Assembly: GCF_012396015.1 (NCBI RefSeq)
Contig: NZ_JAAXOQ010000013.1
Location: 49,489 to 113,488, forward strand
Reading direction: 5' to 3'
Origin: Tsukamurella spumae
GTDB lineage: Bacteria; Actinomycetota; Actinomycetes; Mycobacteriales; Mycobacteriaceae
Length of the DNA stretch: 64,000 nucleotides
This document shows positions 37,733-46,961 of the stretch, piece after piece. The translations under genes were made by a program, and so were the position numbers. The notes below the pieces were generated by a model. The model did no database searches, was not told the DNA's origin, and was given only the letters and a program-made list of their open reading frames with translations. Each line of letters starts with the position of its first letter. Position 1 is the stretch's first letter.

Positions 37733-38734
37733 ATGAAGATCGGCGACGTGGCGCGACGGTCCGGCGTGAGCGCGAGGATGCTGCGGCACTACGACGCGTT
37801 GGGCCTGGTCCGCCCGTCCGCGCGGTCCTCCTCGGGGTACCGGATGTACGCCGAGGAGGACATCCGCCGGATCTTCCACGTGGAGAGCCTGCGCTCACTG
37901 GGCCTCTCGCTGGCGGAGATCGGACTCGCCCTGGACGATCCGTCGTTCGCGCCGGAACGCCTGGTCGCCGACATGATCGCTCGGAGCCGGGAGCGGATCC
38001 GGCTCGAGACGGAACTGCTGGAGCGGCTGCAGCACGTCGCGGCGGCGGGCGCGGACGATTGGGATCGGGTCCTGTCCGTGGTGTCCCTGCTGACCGAGCT
38101 CGACACCGGTTCTCCCGGGGCGCGGCAGCGCGCGGCGCTCACGGCCGATGGTCGGGCGCCCGTCGACGCGCTCGCCGAGGCCCTCCTGCGGGAGGAGAGC
38201 ACGAACGTTGCCGGCGCCCTGCGGTGGGCCCTGGCGCAGGCGGAGGATCCGGATACGGCGCCGCTGGTCGACGCCCTGGCCTCCCCCGATCCGACGGTGC
38301 GTCGCCGCGCCGCGGAGGCCCTCGCGGAGATTCCGGGCCAGGAGGGCGCCCTCCGCGCGGCGCTCGGCCACGAGGACGCCGCGGTCCGGGTCGTCGCGGC
38401 GGTCGCACTGGGCGGGCGCGGTGATCCCGCTGCGACGCCCCAGCTGATGAGCATGGTGCGCGACGGCGAGAAGGACGTGGACGCCGCGGAGGCACTCGGC
38501 GCGGTCACGGCGGCCGACCCGGGCGACGAGCGGATCAGCGCGGAGCTCGCCGCGATCGCCGACGGGACCGATGACTACGCGGTGCGCCAGCGCGCGGTGC
38601 AAGCGCTCGCGGAGATCCCCACCGCGGGTGCGGAGGCGGCGCTGCACCGGCTCGCCGGTGACGTCGATCCACGGATCGCCGGCACCGCGTCGTTCATCCT
38701 CCGGCGCCGTCCGAACCGACGGCGCGATCGCTGA
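37733..38734 (+). CDS. MerR-family regulator with C-terminal HEAT repeats
   Basis: A 333-residue regulator. The N-terminal MerR winged helix-turn-helix is MKIGDVARRSGVSARMLRHY then LVRPSARSSSGYRMYAEEDI (1-70), followed by the dimerising helix (about 75-115). The effector part is not a ligand pocket but a long stack of HEAT-like repeats (about 140-325; EALAEIPGQEGALRAALGHE, then ALAEIPTAGAEAALHRLAGD). That suggests it senses a protein partner, perhaps the HEAT protein encoded before it. The 3' end overlaps the convergent phospholipase gene by 41 bp. GGAGG precedes the ATG. Confidence 0.9.
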   Translation: MKIGDVARRSGVSARMLRHYDALGLVRPSARSSSGYRMYAEEDIRRIFHVESLRSLGLSLAEIGLALDDPSFAPERLVADMIARSRERIRLETELLERLQHVAAAGADDWDRVLSVVSLLTELDTGSPGARQRAALTADGRAPVDALAEALLREESTNVAGALRWALAQAEDPDTAPLVDALASPDPTVRRRAAEALAEIPGQEGALRAALGHEDAAVRVVAAVALGGRGDPAATPQLMSMVRDGEKDVDAAEALGAVTAADPGDERISAELAAIADGTDDYAVRQRAVQALAEIPTAGAEAALHRLAGDVDPRIAGTASFILRRRPNRRRDR

Positions 38735-40448
38735 CGAAGGTCCAGTGCTCCCCCGCCGGGCCGAGGACCAGCAGGTCGTAGCGCCCCGCCGGAGCGGGCA
38801 CGGTGAGCTCGACGGACCCCAGTACGTCCGCGTGCAGGGGCTCGGAGTCCGGCGCGTGGTACGGGAACACCGTGAAGTGCGCGCTGCGCGTCCCCCTGTT
38901 GGTCAGGCGGAGGCGGACACCGTCGGGCCCGGGAACGACGGTGGCGCCGGGGACGTAGGGCACGAGCCGGGCCGGTCGCACGCCGGGCTCCTGCGCGGGC
39001 CGGACACCGACCGCGGGCGCGCGCGGCTTCCAGCGAGGGATGAGGGCGCGTTGCGGCTGCGGCCGGCCGGCGGCCGGGAGTGGTTGCGGGGCAAGGAAGT
39101 CGAAGACGCTGGTCAGGTCTCCGCAGACGGTGCGCCGCCACGGCGAGATCGACGGGACCTCGATGCCCAGCCAGCGTTCCAGGAAGCGCAGGGTGGAGGT
39201 GTGGTCGAAGGTCTCCGACGCGACGTACCCGCCCACGGTCCACGGCGAGACCACCGTCATCGGGACCCGGTTCCCGAGCCCGAGCGGCAGGTCACCGACC
39301 CATTCGTCCGCCTGGTCGCGCGGCGGGCGGGGCGGCGGGACGTGGTCGAAGTAGCCGTCGTTCTCGTCGTAGAGCAGGAACAGGGCCGTCTTCCGCCAGG
39401 TCTCGGGGTGGCGGCCGAGGGCGTCGAGGATGCGGTGCACGAGGTTCGCGGAGGCGCGCGGCGAGGACGCACTGGGATGCTCCGACTCCCGCTCGGAGGC
39501 GACGACATAGCTCACCGTCGGGAGGGTCCCGGCCGCGATGTCGGCGGCGATCCGGTCGGTGAGGGCCCCGGTGGCGGTGCGGCGCAGCCCGCGGAAGAAC
39601 AGCTCGCGGTCCGGTTGCGGGAGCGTTCGGGCGCGGGCGTCCACCTCGTCCGAACGACGGTGCGCCTCCTCCTCCGGCAGGCGACGCAGGCCCTGGTAGA
39701 AGTCGTCGATCTCGGTCCCGAAGTCGCCGAAGACCCGGTGCGAGACCGTCTTGAACCGGCGGAAGAACTCGATGTTGTTGTCGGTGAAGTTGTCCCACTC
39801 CTGGTAGACCCGCCAGTCCACGCCGGCACGCTGCAGGATCTCGCCGATGCAGGGCCAGTCGTAACCGGGGTGGCCCCGGTCGTACGCGGTGTTCTCCACG
39901 GCGCGCCGGCCGGTCAGTGGCTCGAAACCGGTGGTGCCGGAGAAGAAGAAGTTCCGGTTCGGCGAGGTCGAGGTGGGCGAGCTGCAGTAGTAGTGGTCGC
40001 AGATCGTGAAGGCGTCGGCGAGGGCGTAGTGGAAGGGCAGGTCCGCGCGGTCGTAGTAGGCCATCGTCGAGTCGGTCTTCGCGGCGATCCAGCCGTCGTG
40101 CCAGCCGCCGGCGAGGGCCGACTGGCCGCCCTTCCACGTCTGGTCCAGGGCGTCGACGTTCTCCGCATCCATGCGCTGACGGTGCGCCGCGCTCCGGATC
40201 GGGAAGGGCGGCACCGTCGACCCCGAGCGGGTGGGTTGGTCGAAGACGGAGTGGCCCGAGCGCAGGCGGATCGCGGCCGGGTCGCCGAAGCCGCGTACGC
40301 CGCTCAGGGTGCCGTAGTAGTGGTCGAACGAGCGGTTCTCCTGCATCAGGAGGATCACGTGCTCCAGCCCGTCGAGGCCGCCCGGCGGCGCGGGCCGGGC
40401 CAGTGCCTCGGTCAAGGACGACGGGAGCAGACCCATGCCCGCGACCAT
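38694..40448 (-). CDS. phospholipase C, phosphoesterase family
   Basis: A 584-residue phosphatidylcholine-type phospholipase C (phosphoesterase family, as in mycobacterial PlcA-D). The signature ENRSFDHYYGTLSGVRGF, SPNRNFFFSGT, YDENDGYFDHVPPP and a C-terminal DUF756 beta domain (about 480-575; TNRGTRSAHFTVF) are intact. Known members are exported by the Tat pathway, but from the ATG at 40448 the protein starts almost directly at the catalytic domain without a signal peptide. A short upstream in-frame stretch with TRRATF exists, overlapping the TetR gene. Export is therefore uncertain. Confidence 0.88.
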   Translation of the reverse strand: MVAGMGLLPSSLTEALARPAPPGGLDGLEHVILLMQENRSFDHYYGTLSGVRGFGDPAAIRLRSGHSVFDQPTRSGSTVPPFPIRSAAHRQRMDAENVDALDQTWKGGQSALAGGWHDGWIAAKTDSTMAYYDRADLPFHYALADAFTICDHYYCSSPTSTSPNRNFFFSGTTGFEPLTGRRAVENTAYDRGHPGYDWPCIGEILQRAGVDWRVYQEWDNFTDNNIEFFRRFKTVSHRVFGDFGTEIDDFYQGLRRLPEEEAHRRSDEVDARARTLPQPDRELFFRGLRRTATGALTDRIAADIAAGTLPTVSYVVASERESEHPSASSPRASANLVHRILDALGRHPETWRKTALFLLYDENDGYFDHVPPPRPPRDQADEWVGDLPLGLGNRVPMTVVSPWTVGGYVASETFDHTSTLRFLERWLGIEVPSISPWRRTVCGDLTSVFDFLAPQPLPAAGRPQPQRALIPRWKPRAPAVGVRPAQEPGVRPARLVPYVPGATVVPGPDGVRLRLTNRGTRSAHFTVFPYHAPDSEPLHADVLGSVELTVPAPAGRYDLLVLGPAGEHWTFVSDRAVGSDGAGG

Positions 40449-40483
40449 ACCGTTGGAACGCCGACCGAAGGTTGCGCGCCGGG

Positions 40484-41146
40484 TCAGCGGGCGTAGCGAG
40501 CGGCGAACCCCGCACACAGCGCGTCGATGCCGGAATGCAGCATCGGCAGCGCCGCGCACAGTTCCGGCCGGTCGGCGGCGACGAGCTCGCGCAACCGCGG
40601 CAGCTCGTCGGCCAGCGGATTGCCGGCGAGGCCGGCGACGAAACCGCCACCGTCGAGCGAGGATCCGGGCGCGACGAGCACCCGGCCGACGGCGCCGAGC
40701 CCCGCGCCCTGAACGTGGTTCCAGACGAGCAGCGCCAGGCTCGCCGACTCGTCCACCGCGCCGGTGAGGTGCGTGAAGGCCTCGACCAACCAGTCGAAAC
40801 AGGTCGCCGACGAGCGGGACTGCGCGGCCCGGGGCACCGCGTGCGCGAGCAGCACCCAGGGGTGCCGGAGGTAGAGCTGCATGTCCGTCTCAGCGGCGAT
40901 GTGCACGCGGCGCCGCCAGTCCGGGTCACCGAGGAGCTCCTCGGGGTACAGGTACGCCGAACCCGCCTCGGCCGCCATCTCCCGGACCAGCGATTCCTTA
41001 TCGGGCACGTGCCGGTACAGCGACATCGCGCCCGCGCCGAGCGCGTCGGCGATCCGGCGCATCGAGACCTTCTCGAGGCCGCCCTCGTCCGCCAGGCGGA
41101 TGGCCTCGGCGACGATGGATTCCCGGGTGAGGGTGGTCTCGGACAC
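40484..41146 (-). CDS. TetR family transcriptional regulator of MFS transporter
   Basis: A 220-residue TetR repressor: HTH in ESIVAEAIRLADEGGLEKVS and MRRIADALGAGAMSLYRHVP, then a TetR_C-type ligand domain. The GTG start at 41146 follows GAGAAAGG. It is divergent from the MFS efflux gene with two GTAC-N3-GTAC palindromes between them, a textbook drug-efflux repressor pair. The phospholipase gene lies downstream and could be co-transcribed. The HTH and operator resemble those of the TetR at 4972-5730. Confidence 0.9.
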   Translation of the reverse strand: MSETTLTRESIVAEAIRLADEGGLEKVSMRRIADALGAGAMSLYRHVPDKESLVREMAAEAGSAYLYPEELLGDPDWRRRVHIAAETDMQLYLRHPWVLLAHAVPRAAQSRSSATCFDWLVEAFTHLTGAVDESASLALLVWNHVQGAGLGAVGRVLVAPGSSLDGGGFVAGLAGNPLADELPRLRELVAADRPELCAALPMLHSGIDALCAGFAARYAR

Positions 41147-41183
41147 GAGCTGCCTTTCTCCGTTGACCGGCTGGAACGGGGAT

Positions 41184-41222
41184 GCGTACAGTGTACCCAG
41201 TCATGGTGCGTACACCGTACGC
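41184..41222. promoter_or_regulatory. paired TetR operators of MFS efflux gene
   Basis: Two palindromes, GTACAGTGTAC (41186-41196) and GCGTAC-ACC-GTACGC (41208-41222), centred 24 bp apart. They lie between the tetR and MFS genes, covering the region where both promoters must be. Confidence 0.72.
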
Positions 41223-41249
41223 GCTTGCTGCAGCTTCAAGGAGTCACCC

Positions 41250-42728
41250 GTGTCCTCCACCCCGCGCCGCGCCTGGGCCGGCCTCGCCGCCCTCCTCCTG
41301 CCGGTGTTCCTGGTGTCGATGGACGCTTCGGTGCTCTACCTGGCGATGCCCCACCTGACATCGGCACTGCACCCGAGCTCCGAGCAGCAGCTGTGGATCC
41401 TCGACATCTACCCGTTCATGCTGGCCGGACTGCTCATCACGATGGGCAACCTCGGCGACCGGTGGGGCCGGCGGCGGCTGATGACCTGGGGAGCCGGACT
41501 GTTCGGCATCGCCTCGGTCGTCGCCGCCTTCGCGCCCACGCCCGGCCTGCTCATCGCGGCGCGCGCCCTGATGGGCGTCGGCGGCGCGACGCTACTGCCC
41601 GCCAGCCTGGCGCTCATCGCGAACATCTTCCGCGACCCCAAGGCCCGCGGTATCGCCATCGGCATCTGGACCGCGGCCTTCTCGTTCGGCATGGCGGTGG
41701 GCCCGGTGATCGGCGGCGTTCTGCTGCATCACTTCTGGTGGGGATCGGTGTTCCTCATCAACGCGCCGGTGTTCCTCGCCTTCCTGGTGGCGGGCCCACT
41801 GCTGATCCCCGAGTTCCGCAGCGGCACCTCGACGCCCTTCGACCTGGCAGGCGTCGCGCTGTCGATGGCCGCGATCTTCCCGCTGGTGTACGCGGTGAAG
41901 TCCGCCGCGGGCCACGGCGTGCACGCCTCCACCGTGGTCGCCGGCGCGGCGGGCGCGGCGATGCTGGTCGCGTTCATCACGCAGCAGCGACGAACGGCGC
42001 ACCCGCTGATCCCCTTCGACCTGTTCCGCAACCGGACCTTCGCCATGGCCATCGCCGGCACGATCCTGGCGATGTCCACCCTGGGCTCGATGAGCTACCT
42101 CACCGGCATCTACCTGCAGTCCGTCGTCGGGTTCGACGTGCTCGCGGCCGCCCTGCTGGGCCTGCCCGCGGCCGCGGTCGTGGCGTACTTCTCGATGCGG
42201 GCGCCGTGGATCGAGAAGTACCTGGGCCGCCGCGCCACGTTCGTCGCGTCGCTGCTGTTCTCCGCCGCCGGCCAGCTGCTGTTGGTCGGGCTGGGGACGG
42301 GCGGACCGTCGTGGCTGTACGTGCTCGGCACCGTCGTGGCCGGGGTCGGTTACGGCACCTTGTTCACGTTCGTCTCCGCCGTGGCGCTCGATGCCGCGCC
42401 GCCGGAGCGGGCGGGCCAGGCATCGTCGATGTCCGAGATGAGTTTCGAGCTCGGCACCGCCCTGGGGCTCGCCGTGCTCGGCTCGGTCGCGACGGCGGTG
42501 TTCACCCGGCACGACGGGATGTCTCGCACGCTCGGCGACACGCTCGCCCGCGCGGGGACCCTCTCGGGGCCCGACGGTGCCGCACTCGCCGAGACCGCGC
42601 GGTCCGCATGGGTCGAGGCGGTCAGTACGACCGTGGGCGTCTCCAGCATGCTGCTCGTCGCCACCGCTGCCGCGGCGTTCGTGGTGATGCGCGATCGGAC
42701 GCCCGCGCGGGAGCCGGTCAGCTGCTGA
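41250..42728 (+). CDS. MFS multidrug transporter, DHA2/14-TMS family
   Basis: A 492-residue drug:proton antiporter with about fourteen transmembrane helices. The first helix has VFLVSMDASVLYLAMPHLTS; motif A GNLGDRWGRRRLMTWGAG lies between helices 2 and 3; motif C-like LMGVGGATLLPASLAL follows. It resembles SmvA/QacA-type pumps for quaternary ammonium compounds and dyes. AAGGAG precedes the GTG start at 41250. Control by the divergent TetR through the paired palindromes is very likely. Confidence 0.93.
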   Translation: MSSTPRRAWAGLAALLLPVFLVSMDASVLYLAMPHLTSALHPSSEQQLWILDIYPFMLAGLLITMGNLGDRWGRRRLMTWGAGLFGIASVVAAFAPTPGLLIAARALMGVGGATLLPASLALIANIFRDPKARGIAIGIWTAAFSFGMAVGPVIGGVLLHHFWWGSVFLINAPVFLAFLVAGPLLIPEFRSGTSTPFDLAGVALSMAAIFPLVYAVKSAAGHGVHASTVVAGAAGAAMLVAFITQQRRTAHPLIPFDLFRNRTFAMAIAGTILAMSTLGSMSYLTGIYLQSVVGFDVLAAALLGLPAAAVVAYFSMRAPWIEKYLGRRATFVASLLFSAAGQLLLVGLGTGGPSWLYVLGTVVAGVGYGTLFTFVSAVALDAAPPERAGQASSMSEMSFELGTALGLAVLGSVATAVFTRHDGMSRTLGDTLARAGTLSGPDGAALAETARSAWVEAVSTTVGVSSMLLVATAAAAFVVMRDRTPAREPVSC

Positions 42729-43214
42729 TCAGCGCGGGGACAGGCGGAACACCGGGATCACGCGGCCCTGGGCGGCCTTCTCGTACTCGGCGAAGCCGCT
42801 CGAGCGGGCCTTGAACCGGTCCCACGCCTCGTCGCGCACCGCGCCGGTGAGCTCGTGGGCGGTGACCAGTGCGGTGGAGATGCCGCCCTGCTCGTCCGGG
42901 TACTCGAGCTCGATGTCCGGGTGCGCCTTGAGGTTGTGGTACCACGCCGGGTTCTTCGGCGAGCCGCCCGCGGAGGCCGGCAGCAGCCAGCCCTCGTCGT
43001 CCCGGATGGCGGCCAGCGGGTTCACCCGCGGCTCGCCGGATTTGGCGCCGACGCTGTGCACGAGCGCCAGCGACCGGCCGAAGCCCATGGCCGTCACGGT
43101 GCCGTTGTTGGCGCGGAACTCGTCGATGATGCCCTGATTGAAGTCACTCACCGCTTCATCATGCGCCCGTACGCGCGCCATCGCCACCGAAGGCCGATCC
43201 CCGTCGTCACTCAT
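42729..43214 (-). CDS. deazaflavin-dependent nitroreductase-like oxidoreductase
   Basis: A 161-residue F420H2-binding split-barrel protein of the Ddn family. VHSVGAKSGEPRVNPLAAIR and GWLLPASAGGSPKNPAWYHN then LKAHPDIELEY are the family landmarks that bind the F420 cofactor; Ddn itself reduces quinones and activates nitroimidazoles in M. tuberculosis. The N-terminus here is short, lacking a membrane anchor. The start at the ATG 43214 gives the typical leader. It is convergent, with its stop adjacent to that of the MFS gene. Confidence 0.9.
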   Translation of the reverse strand: MSDDGDRPSVAMARVRAHDEAVSDFNQGIIDEFRANNGTVTAMGFGRSLALVHSVGAKSGEPRVNPLAAIRDDEGWLLPASAGGSPKNPAWYHNLKAHPDIELEYPDEQGGISTALVTAHELTGAVRDEAWDRFKARSSGFAEYEKAAQGRVIPVFRLSPR

Positions 43215-43323
43215 CGCACCATCGTGCACCCAGTCGTGCCTCCGAGCAGGATTTCTCACTCTTCCATTCGATCACGATGTATCATCTCGAAAACTTGTCG
43301 GTGGGTCCGGGTAGCGTCCTGGT

Positions 43324-44556
43324 ATGGACGAAAAGCTTGCGGTAGAGGATGACCCGCCTCCTGATGGGGCGGTGGGTGTGGATGTGGTGCACCGGTTGCG
43401 TTCGAGTGAAGTCCGACGCTGCCGGTTGGCGGTCGAGCAGTACGCACTGGCTGCGGACCTGCTCCGGCAACGGGTCTGCGAACGCGCCGCGGCGGGGGTG
43501 CCGCAGGACCGGTGGCAGCAGGGCGTCGCCGCCGAGGTCGCGCTCGCCCTGCACATCTCCCCGAACACCGCCGCCCGGTTCCTCGCCCGCGCGGTGCAGT
43601 TGGAGAAGTACATGCCGCACACCCGCGCCCGCCTCTACGACGGTGACCTGTCCCCGGAGGCGATCCCCACCCTCCTGGCCGGCCTGTCGCATTTGGACCT
43701 CGCCCGCCGCCAGCAGGCCGACACGGAGCTGTGCGCCGACCCCACTGTGTTGGCCGGGCTCGGGCTCAAACAGTTGGCGGGGAAGGTCGAGCAGGTCGCC
43801 TACCGCTTGGACGCCCGCGCCACGGTGGATCGGAATGCGGCGGCGGAGAAGGACCGGTCGGTGACCCTCCGGCCGCTGCCGGAGGGCATGGCCCGGCTGT
43901 CGGTGCTGCTGCCGATGGCGCAGGCCGTCGGTGCCTACGCGGCGCTGCGCACTCACGCCGACACCCACGTCGGGCGCGATCAGGAACTGCGGACCCGGCC
44001 GCAGCTGATGGCCGACACCGCGTTCAGGCGTCTGACCGGCCGCGACACAGCCGGCGGGCAACCCGTCACCGTGCACCTCACCGTTCCCGCCACGGTGCTC
44101 CTCGGTGACCGGCCCGGTACCGCGCATCTCGACGGCGGCGGGGTGATGCCGGCGGAGATCGCCCGCAACCTCATCGGCAAAGCCGCCGCGGCCGGTGTGG
44201 CGTGGGTCAAACGACTCTTCGTCGCCCCCGAGACGGGGGCCGTGGTCGCGATGGACTCCCGCCAACGCCTCTTCCCCGACGGGCTGGCGGAGGTCATCCG
44301 AGTACGGGACAGGTACTGCCGCACCCCGTACTGCGACGCTCCGATCGCGCACACCGACCACATCACCCCACACGCGGCCGGCGGAGCGACGAGTTTCGAG
44401 AACGGGCAGGGCCTGTGCGCGGCATGCAACTACGCCAAAGAAGCCCCCGGCTGGCGCAGCGCAACCGTTGACGACCCGTCCGGGAGGCACACCGTCGAAA
44501 CCCGAACCCCGACAGGGCACATCCACCGATCCACCGCCCCCGACCAGGCAGCCTGA
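43324..44556 (+). CDS. DUF222 / 13E12-repeat HNH endonuclease-like protein
   Basis: A 410-residue member of the actinobacterial DUF222 family (13E12 repeat). The N-terminal helical DUF222 domain (VAAEVALALHISPNTAARFL, RARLYDGDLSPEAIPTLLAG) is followed by an HNH domain at about 320-375: RDRYCRTPYCDAPIAHTDHI then GLCAACNYAKEAPGW, with the zinc cysteines and the catalytic His-Asp-His intact. These multi-copy genes are common in mycolata and were once thought mobile; their function is unknown. The gene is convergent with the GST gene, 10 bp apart. Confidence 0.92.
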   Translation: MDEKLAVEDDPPPDGAVGVDVVHRLRSSEVRRCRLAVEQYALAADLLRQRVCERAAAGVPQDRWQQGVAAEVALALHISPNTAARFLARAVQLEKYMPHTRARLYDGDLSPEAIPTLLAGLSHLDLARRQQADTELCADPTVLAGLGLKQLAGKVEQVAYRLDARATVDRNAAAEKDRSVTLRPLPEGMARLSVLLPMAQAVGAYAALRTHADTHVGRDQELRTRPQLMADTAFRRLTGRDTAGGQPVTVHLTVPATVLLGDRPGTAHLDGGGVMPAEIARNLIGKAAAAGVAWVKRLFVAPETGAVVAMDSRQRLFPDGLAEVIRVRDRYCRTPYCDAPIAHTDHITPHAAGGATSFENGQGLCAACNYAKEAPGWRSATVDDPSGRHTVETRTPTGHIHRSTAPDQAA

Positions 44557-44566
44557 TCAGGCACAA

Positions 44567-45562
44567 TCACCCGGCGGGGATGGGGAGCGGCGCGGGTGCG
44601 GTACCCGCACCGAAGGGGCTCCCGCCCAGTTCCTCCCGGCCGTGCGGGGTGAACCAGTTCTTCAGGTCCGGGCCCTTCGGGACGATGCCGGACGGGTTGA
44701 TGTCGCGGTGCACCTCGTAGTAGTGCCGCTTGATGTGGTCGAAGTTGGTGGAATCGCCGAAGCCGGGGGTCTGGAACAGATCCCGTGCGTACGCCCACAG
44801 TACGGGCATCTCGTCGAGCTTCTCCCGATTGCATTTGAAGTGGCCGTGATAGACCGGGTCGAACCGCGCGAGGGTGGTGAAGAGTCGGACATCCGCCTCG
44901 GTGATGGTGTCGCCCACCAGGTACCGCTGCGTGGCGAGGCGCTCGGTGAGCCAGTCGAGCCGTCCGAACAGTTGGTCGTAGGCGGCGTCGTAGGACTCCT
45001 GCGAGCCGGCGAAGCCGCAGCGGTACACGCCGTTGTTCACGTCCCGGTAGACGAGCTTGTTGACCTCGTCGATCTCGGCGCGCAGGTCCTCGGGGTAGAG
45101 CTGCGGCGCGCCGGGCCGATGGAAATCCGTCCACTCGAGCGAGAAGTCGAGGGTGATCTGCGGGAAGTCGTTCGTCACGACGGCGCCGGTGGGCACGTCG
45201 ACGATCGCGGGCACGGTGATGCCCTTCGGGTAGTCCGGAACGCGCTTGAAATAGGCGTCCTGCAGCCGAGGGATCTTCAGGACCGGGTCCAGTCCGCCCT
45301 CGTCGAGGTCGAAGGTCCACGAGCGCTTGTCGTGCGTGGGCCCGCAGATCCCCATCGAGATCGCATCCTCGAGGCCGAGCAGTCGACGCACGATGATCGC
45401 GCGGGTGGCCCAGGGGCAGGCGTACGACACCACGAGCCGGTACCGGCCGGCCTCGACGGGATACCCGTCGCGCCCGTCGCGGGTGATCCGGGTTTCGATG
45501 TACCGGGTATCTCGCTCGTACGGCTGGTCCGCAGTGACATAGCTGCCCTGATCCTCACTCAT
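44567..45562 (-). CDS. xi-class GST (glutathionyl-hydroquinone reductase-like)
   Basis: A 331-residue xi-class glutathione transferase homologue (YqjG/ECM4 family). The catalytic cysteine is C49 in SYACPWATRA, followed by the long N-terminal thioredoxin-like domain and an all-alpha C-terminal domain with YLVGDTITEADVRLFTTLAR. Family enzymes reduce glutathionyl-hydroquinones. Actinobacteria lack glutathione, so mycothiol is the likely cofactor here; that is an inference. Length is normal and the gene stands alone. Confidence 0.9.
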   Translation of the reverse strand: MSEDQGSYVTADQPYERDTRYIETRITRDGRDGYPVEAGRYRLVVSYACPWATRAIIVRRLLGLEDAISMGICGPTHDKRSWTFDLDEGGLDPVLKIPRLQDAYFKRVPDYPKGITVPAIVDVPTGAVVTNDFPQITLDFSLEWTDFHRPGAPQLYPEDLRAEIDEVNKLVYRDVNNGVYRCGFAGSQESYDAAYDQLFGRLDWLTERLATQRYLVGDTITEADVRLFTTLARFDPVYHGHFKCNREKLDEMPVLWAYARDLFQTPGFGDSTNFDHIKRHYYEVHRDINPSGIVPKGPDLKNWFTPHGREELGGSPFGAGTAPAPLPIPAG

Positions 45563-45625
45563 GCCGACCAGCCTATGCGGGACGCCCGGTCTGCGCCGGA
45601 GGTCCCGGCGCAGGTCGCGGACTGG

Positions 45626-46120
45626 TCAGCTCTGCGCGGCCGCCCACTCCTCGACGCGGGCCGCGCTCTCCGCATCGCTGAGGTCCTCCACCCGCGTCAT
45701 GATCGACCAGCGCACGCCGAACGGATCGCGGATGCTCGCGAACCGATCGCCGGAGACGAAGTTCGTGACCGGTTCGCGGATCGTGGCGCCCGCGGCCTCC
45801 GCCCGCGCGACCACATCGTCGACGTCGGCGCAGTACAGGCCCAGCGAGTAGCAGTCGGCTTCCCCCTCCGGCATGGGAATGAGGCCGAACTGCGGATTCG
45901 GCTCGCCCAGTTGCAGCCGGCCGTTCCCGAAGTCGAGTTCGGCGTGGGCCACGACGCCACCCATCTCGGTGACGCCGAGTGAGCGCGCGCCGAACACGGA
46001 GACGTAGAAGTCGATGGCTCCCTTGGCGTTCGGGATCGAGAGGAAGGGCGTCAGCGAGGAGAAGGAGTGCGGGACGCCGTTCGTGGTGTGTGCGCCGTTC
46101 GCGGCGGTGTGCTCTGTCAT
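45626..46120 (-). CDS. VOC-family (glyoxalase-like) protein
   Basis: A 164-residue protein with two beta-alpha-beta3 modules of the vicinal-oxygen-chelate fold. SLTPFLSIPNAKGAIDFYVS and FVSGDRFASIRDPFGVRWSI give the start and end of the domain; VVAHAELDFGNGRLQL and FGVRWSI hold the metal-binding positions. Many such proteins are dioxygenases, isomerases or resistance factors of the PhnB type. It is divergent from the AraC gene (76 bp), which may regulate it. Confidence 0.88.
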   Translation of the reverse strand: MTEHTAANGAHTTNGVPHSFSSLTPFLSIPNAKGAIDFYVSVFGARSLGVTEMGGVVAHAELDFGNGRLQLGEPNPQFGLIPMPEGEADCYSLGLYCADVDDVVARAEAAGATIREPVTNFVSGDRFASIRDPFGVRWSIMTRVEDLSDAESAARVEEWAAAQS

Positions 46121-46196
46121 GCCGACGACGCTACGAGGCGCGGCCCGCCCGGGAATTGAAGATTCGCGACAGATCCGCGCCGCTTACGATCGAGGC

Positions 46197-46961
46197 GTGA
46201 ACCCCCGCGGCATCCTCTATCCGGCGCAGCTGCCGACCTTCGAGCGCCGTGCGCCCTCCCCCGCCGCGGACCCGCTGGTGCGGTGGTTCTGGATCTCGCA
46301 GTGGAGGATCGCGCCCGGTCGCACGTCGCGGCAGAACGTGCTCCCGTTCCCGGCGCTGAATCTGGCCGTCGAGTCGGATCTGGTGGGGCTCGCCGGCGCG
46401 AGCACGGGCCGGAGTCATCGCGACCTCACGGGAACCGGGTGGGTCGTCGGTGCCCTGCTCCGCCCCGCCGCGACGGCCGCTCTCACCGACGACGCACCGT
46501 CGATCCTGGACCTGTACGTCGAGCTGGACGAGCCCGGCCTGCATGCCGAGACGTCCGCCGCCATGCGGCGCGGAGACCTCGGGGCGGCCTGCCTCGCCAT
46601 CGAATCCTGGCTCGCCGCACGGGTTCCGACGGTGACCGACGAGGCCGAGTCGGCCAACCGCCTGGTCGCCCGGATCGAGGACGACGAGGCGATCCTCACG
46701 GTGGAGGAGGCGGCCGCGGCGATCGGCGTCTCGGTGCGGACCGCGCAGCGCCTGACGCGGAGGTACGTGGGCCTGACTCCGCTGGCCCTGATCCATCGCC
46801 GTCGCCTCCAGCACGCCGCCCAGTTGCTCAGTACCGAGCCCGACACCGCGGTCTCCCGGATCGCAGCCGACCTCGGCTACGCCGACCAGTCGCACCTGGT
46901 CCGGGACTTCCGGAAGGTGCTCGGCTTCACGCCCGGCGGATACCGCCGGGGCGAGGTCTAA
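46197..46961 (+). CDS. AraC-family transcriptional regulator
   Basis: A 254-residue regulator with an N-terminal sensor domain (about 1-150; DPLVRWFWISQWRIAPGR, LLRPAATAALTD) and a C-terminal AraC/XylS double helix-turn-helix (about 165-250; AAAAIGVSVRTAQRLTRRYV and ADLGYADQSHLVRDFRKVLG, then FTPGGYRRG). The GTG at 46197 gives the standard N-terminus; upstream sequence is antisense to the VOC gene. The target is probably the divergent VOC gene. It overlaps the next minus-strand gene by 4 nt at the stops. Confidence 0.88.
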   Translation: MNPRGILYPAQLPTFERRAPSPAADPLVRWFWISQWRIAPGRTSRQNVLPFPALNLAVESDLVGLAGASTGRSHRDLTGTGWVVGALLRPAATAALTDDAPSILDLYVELDEPGLHAETSAAMRRGDLGAACLAIESWLAARVPTVTDEAESANRLVARIEDDEAILTVEEAAAAIGVSVRTAQRLTRRYVGLTPLALIHRRRLQHAAQLLSTEPDTAVSRIAADLGYADQSHLVRDFRKVLGFTPGGYRRGEV

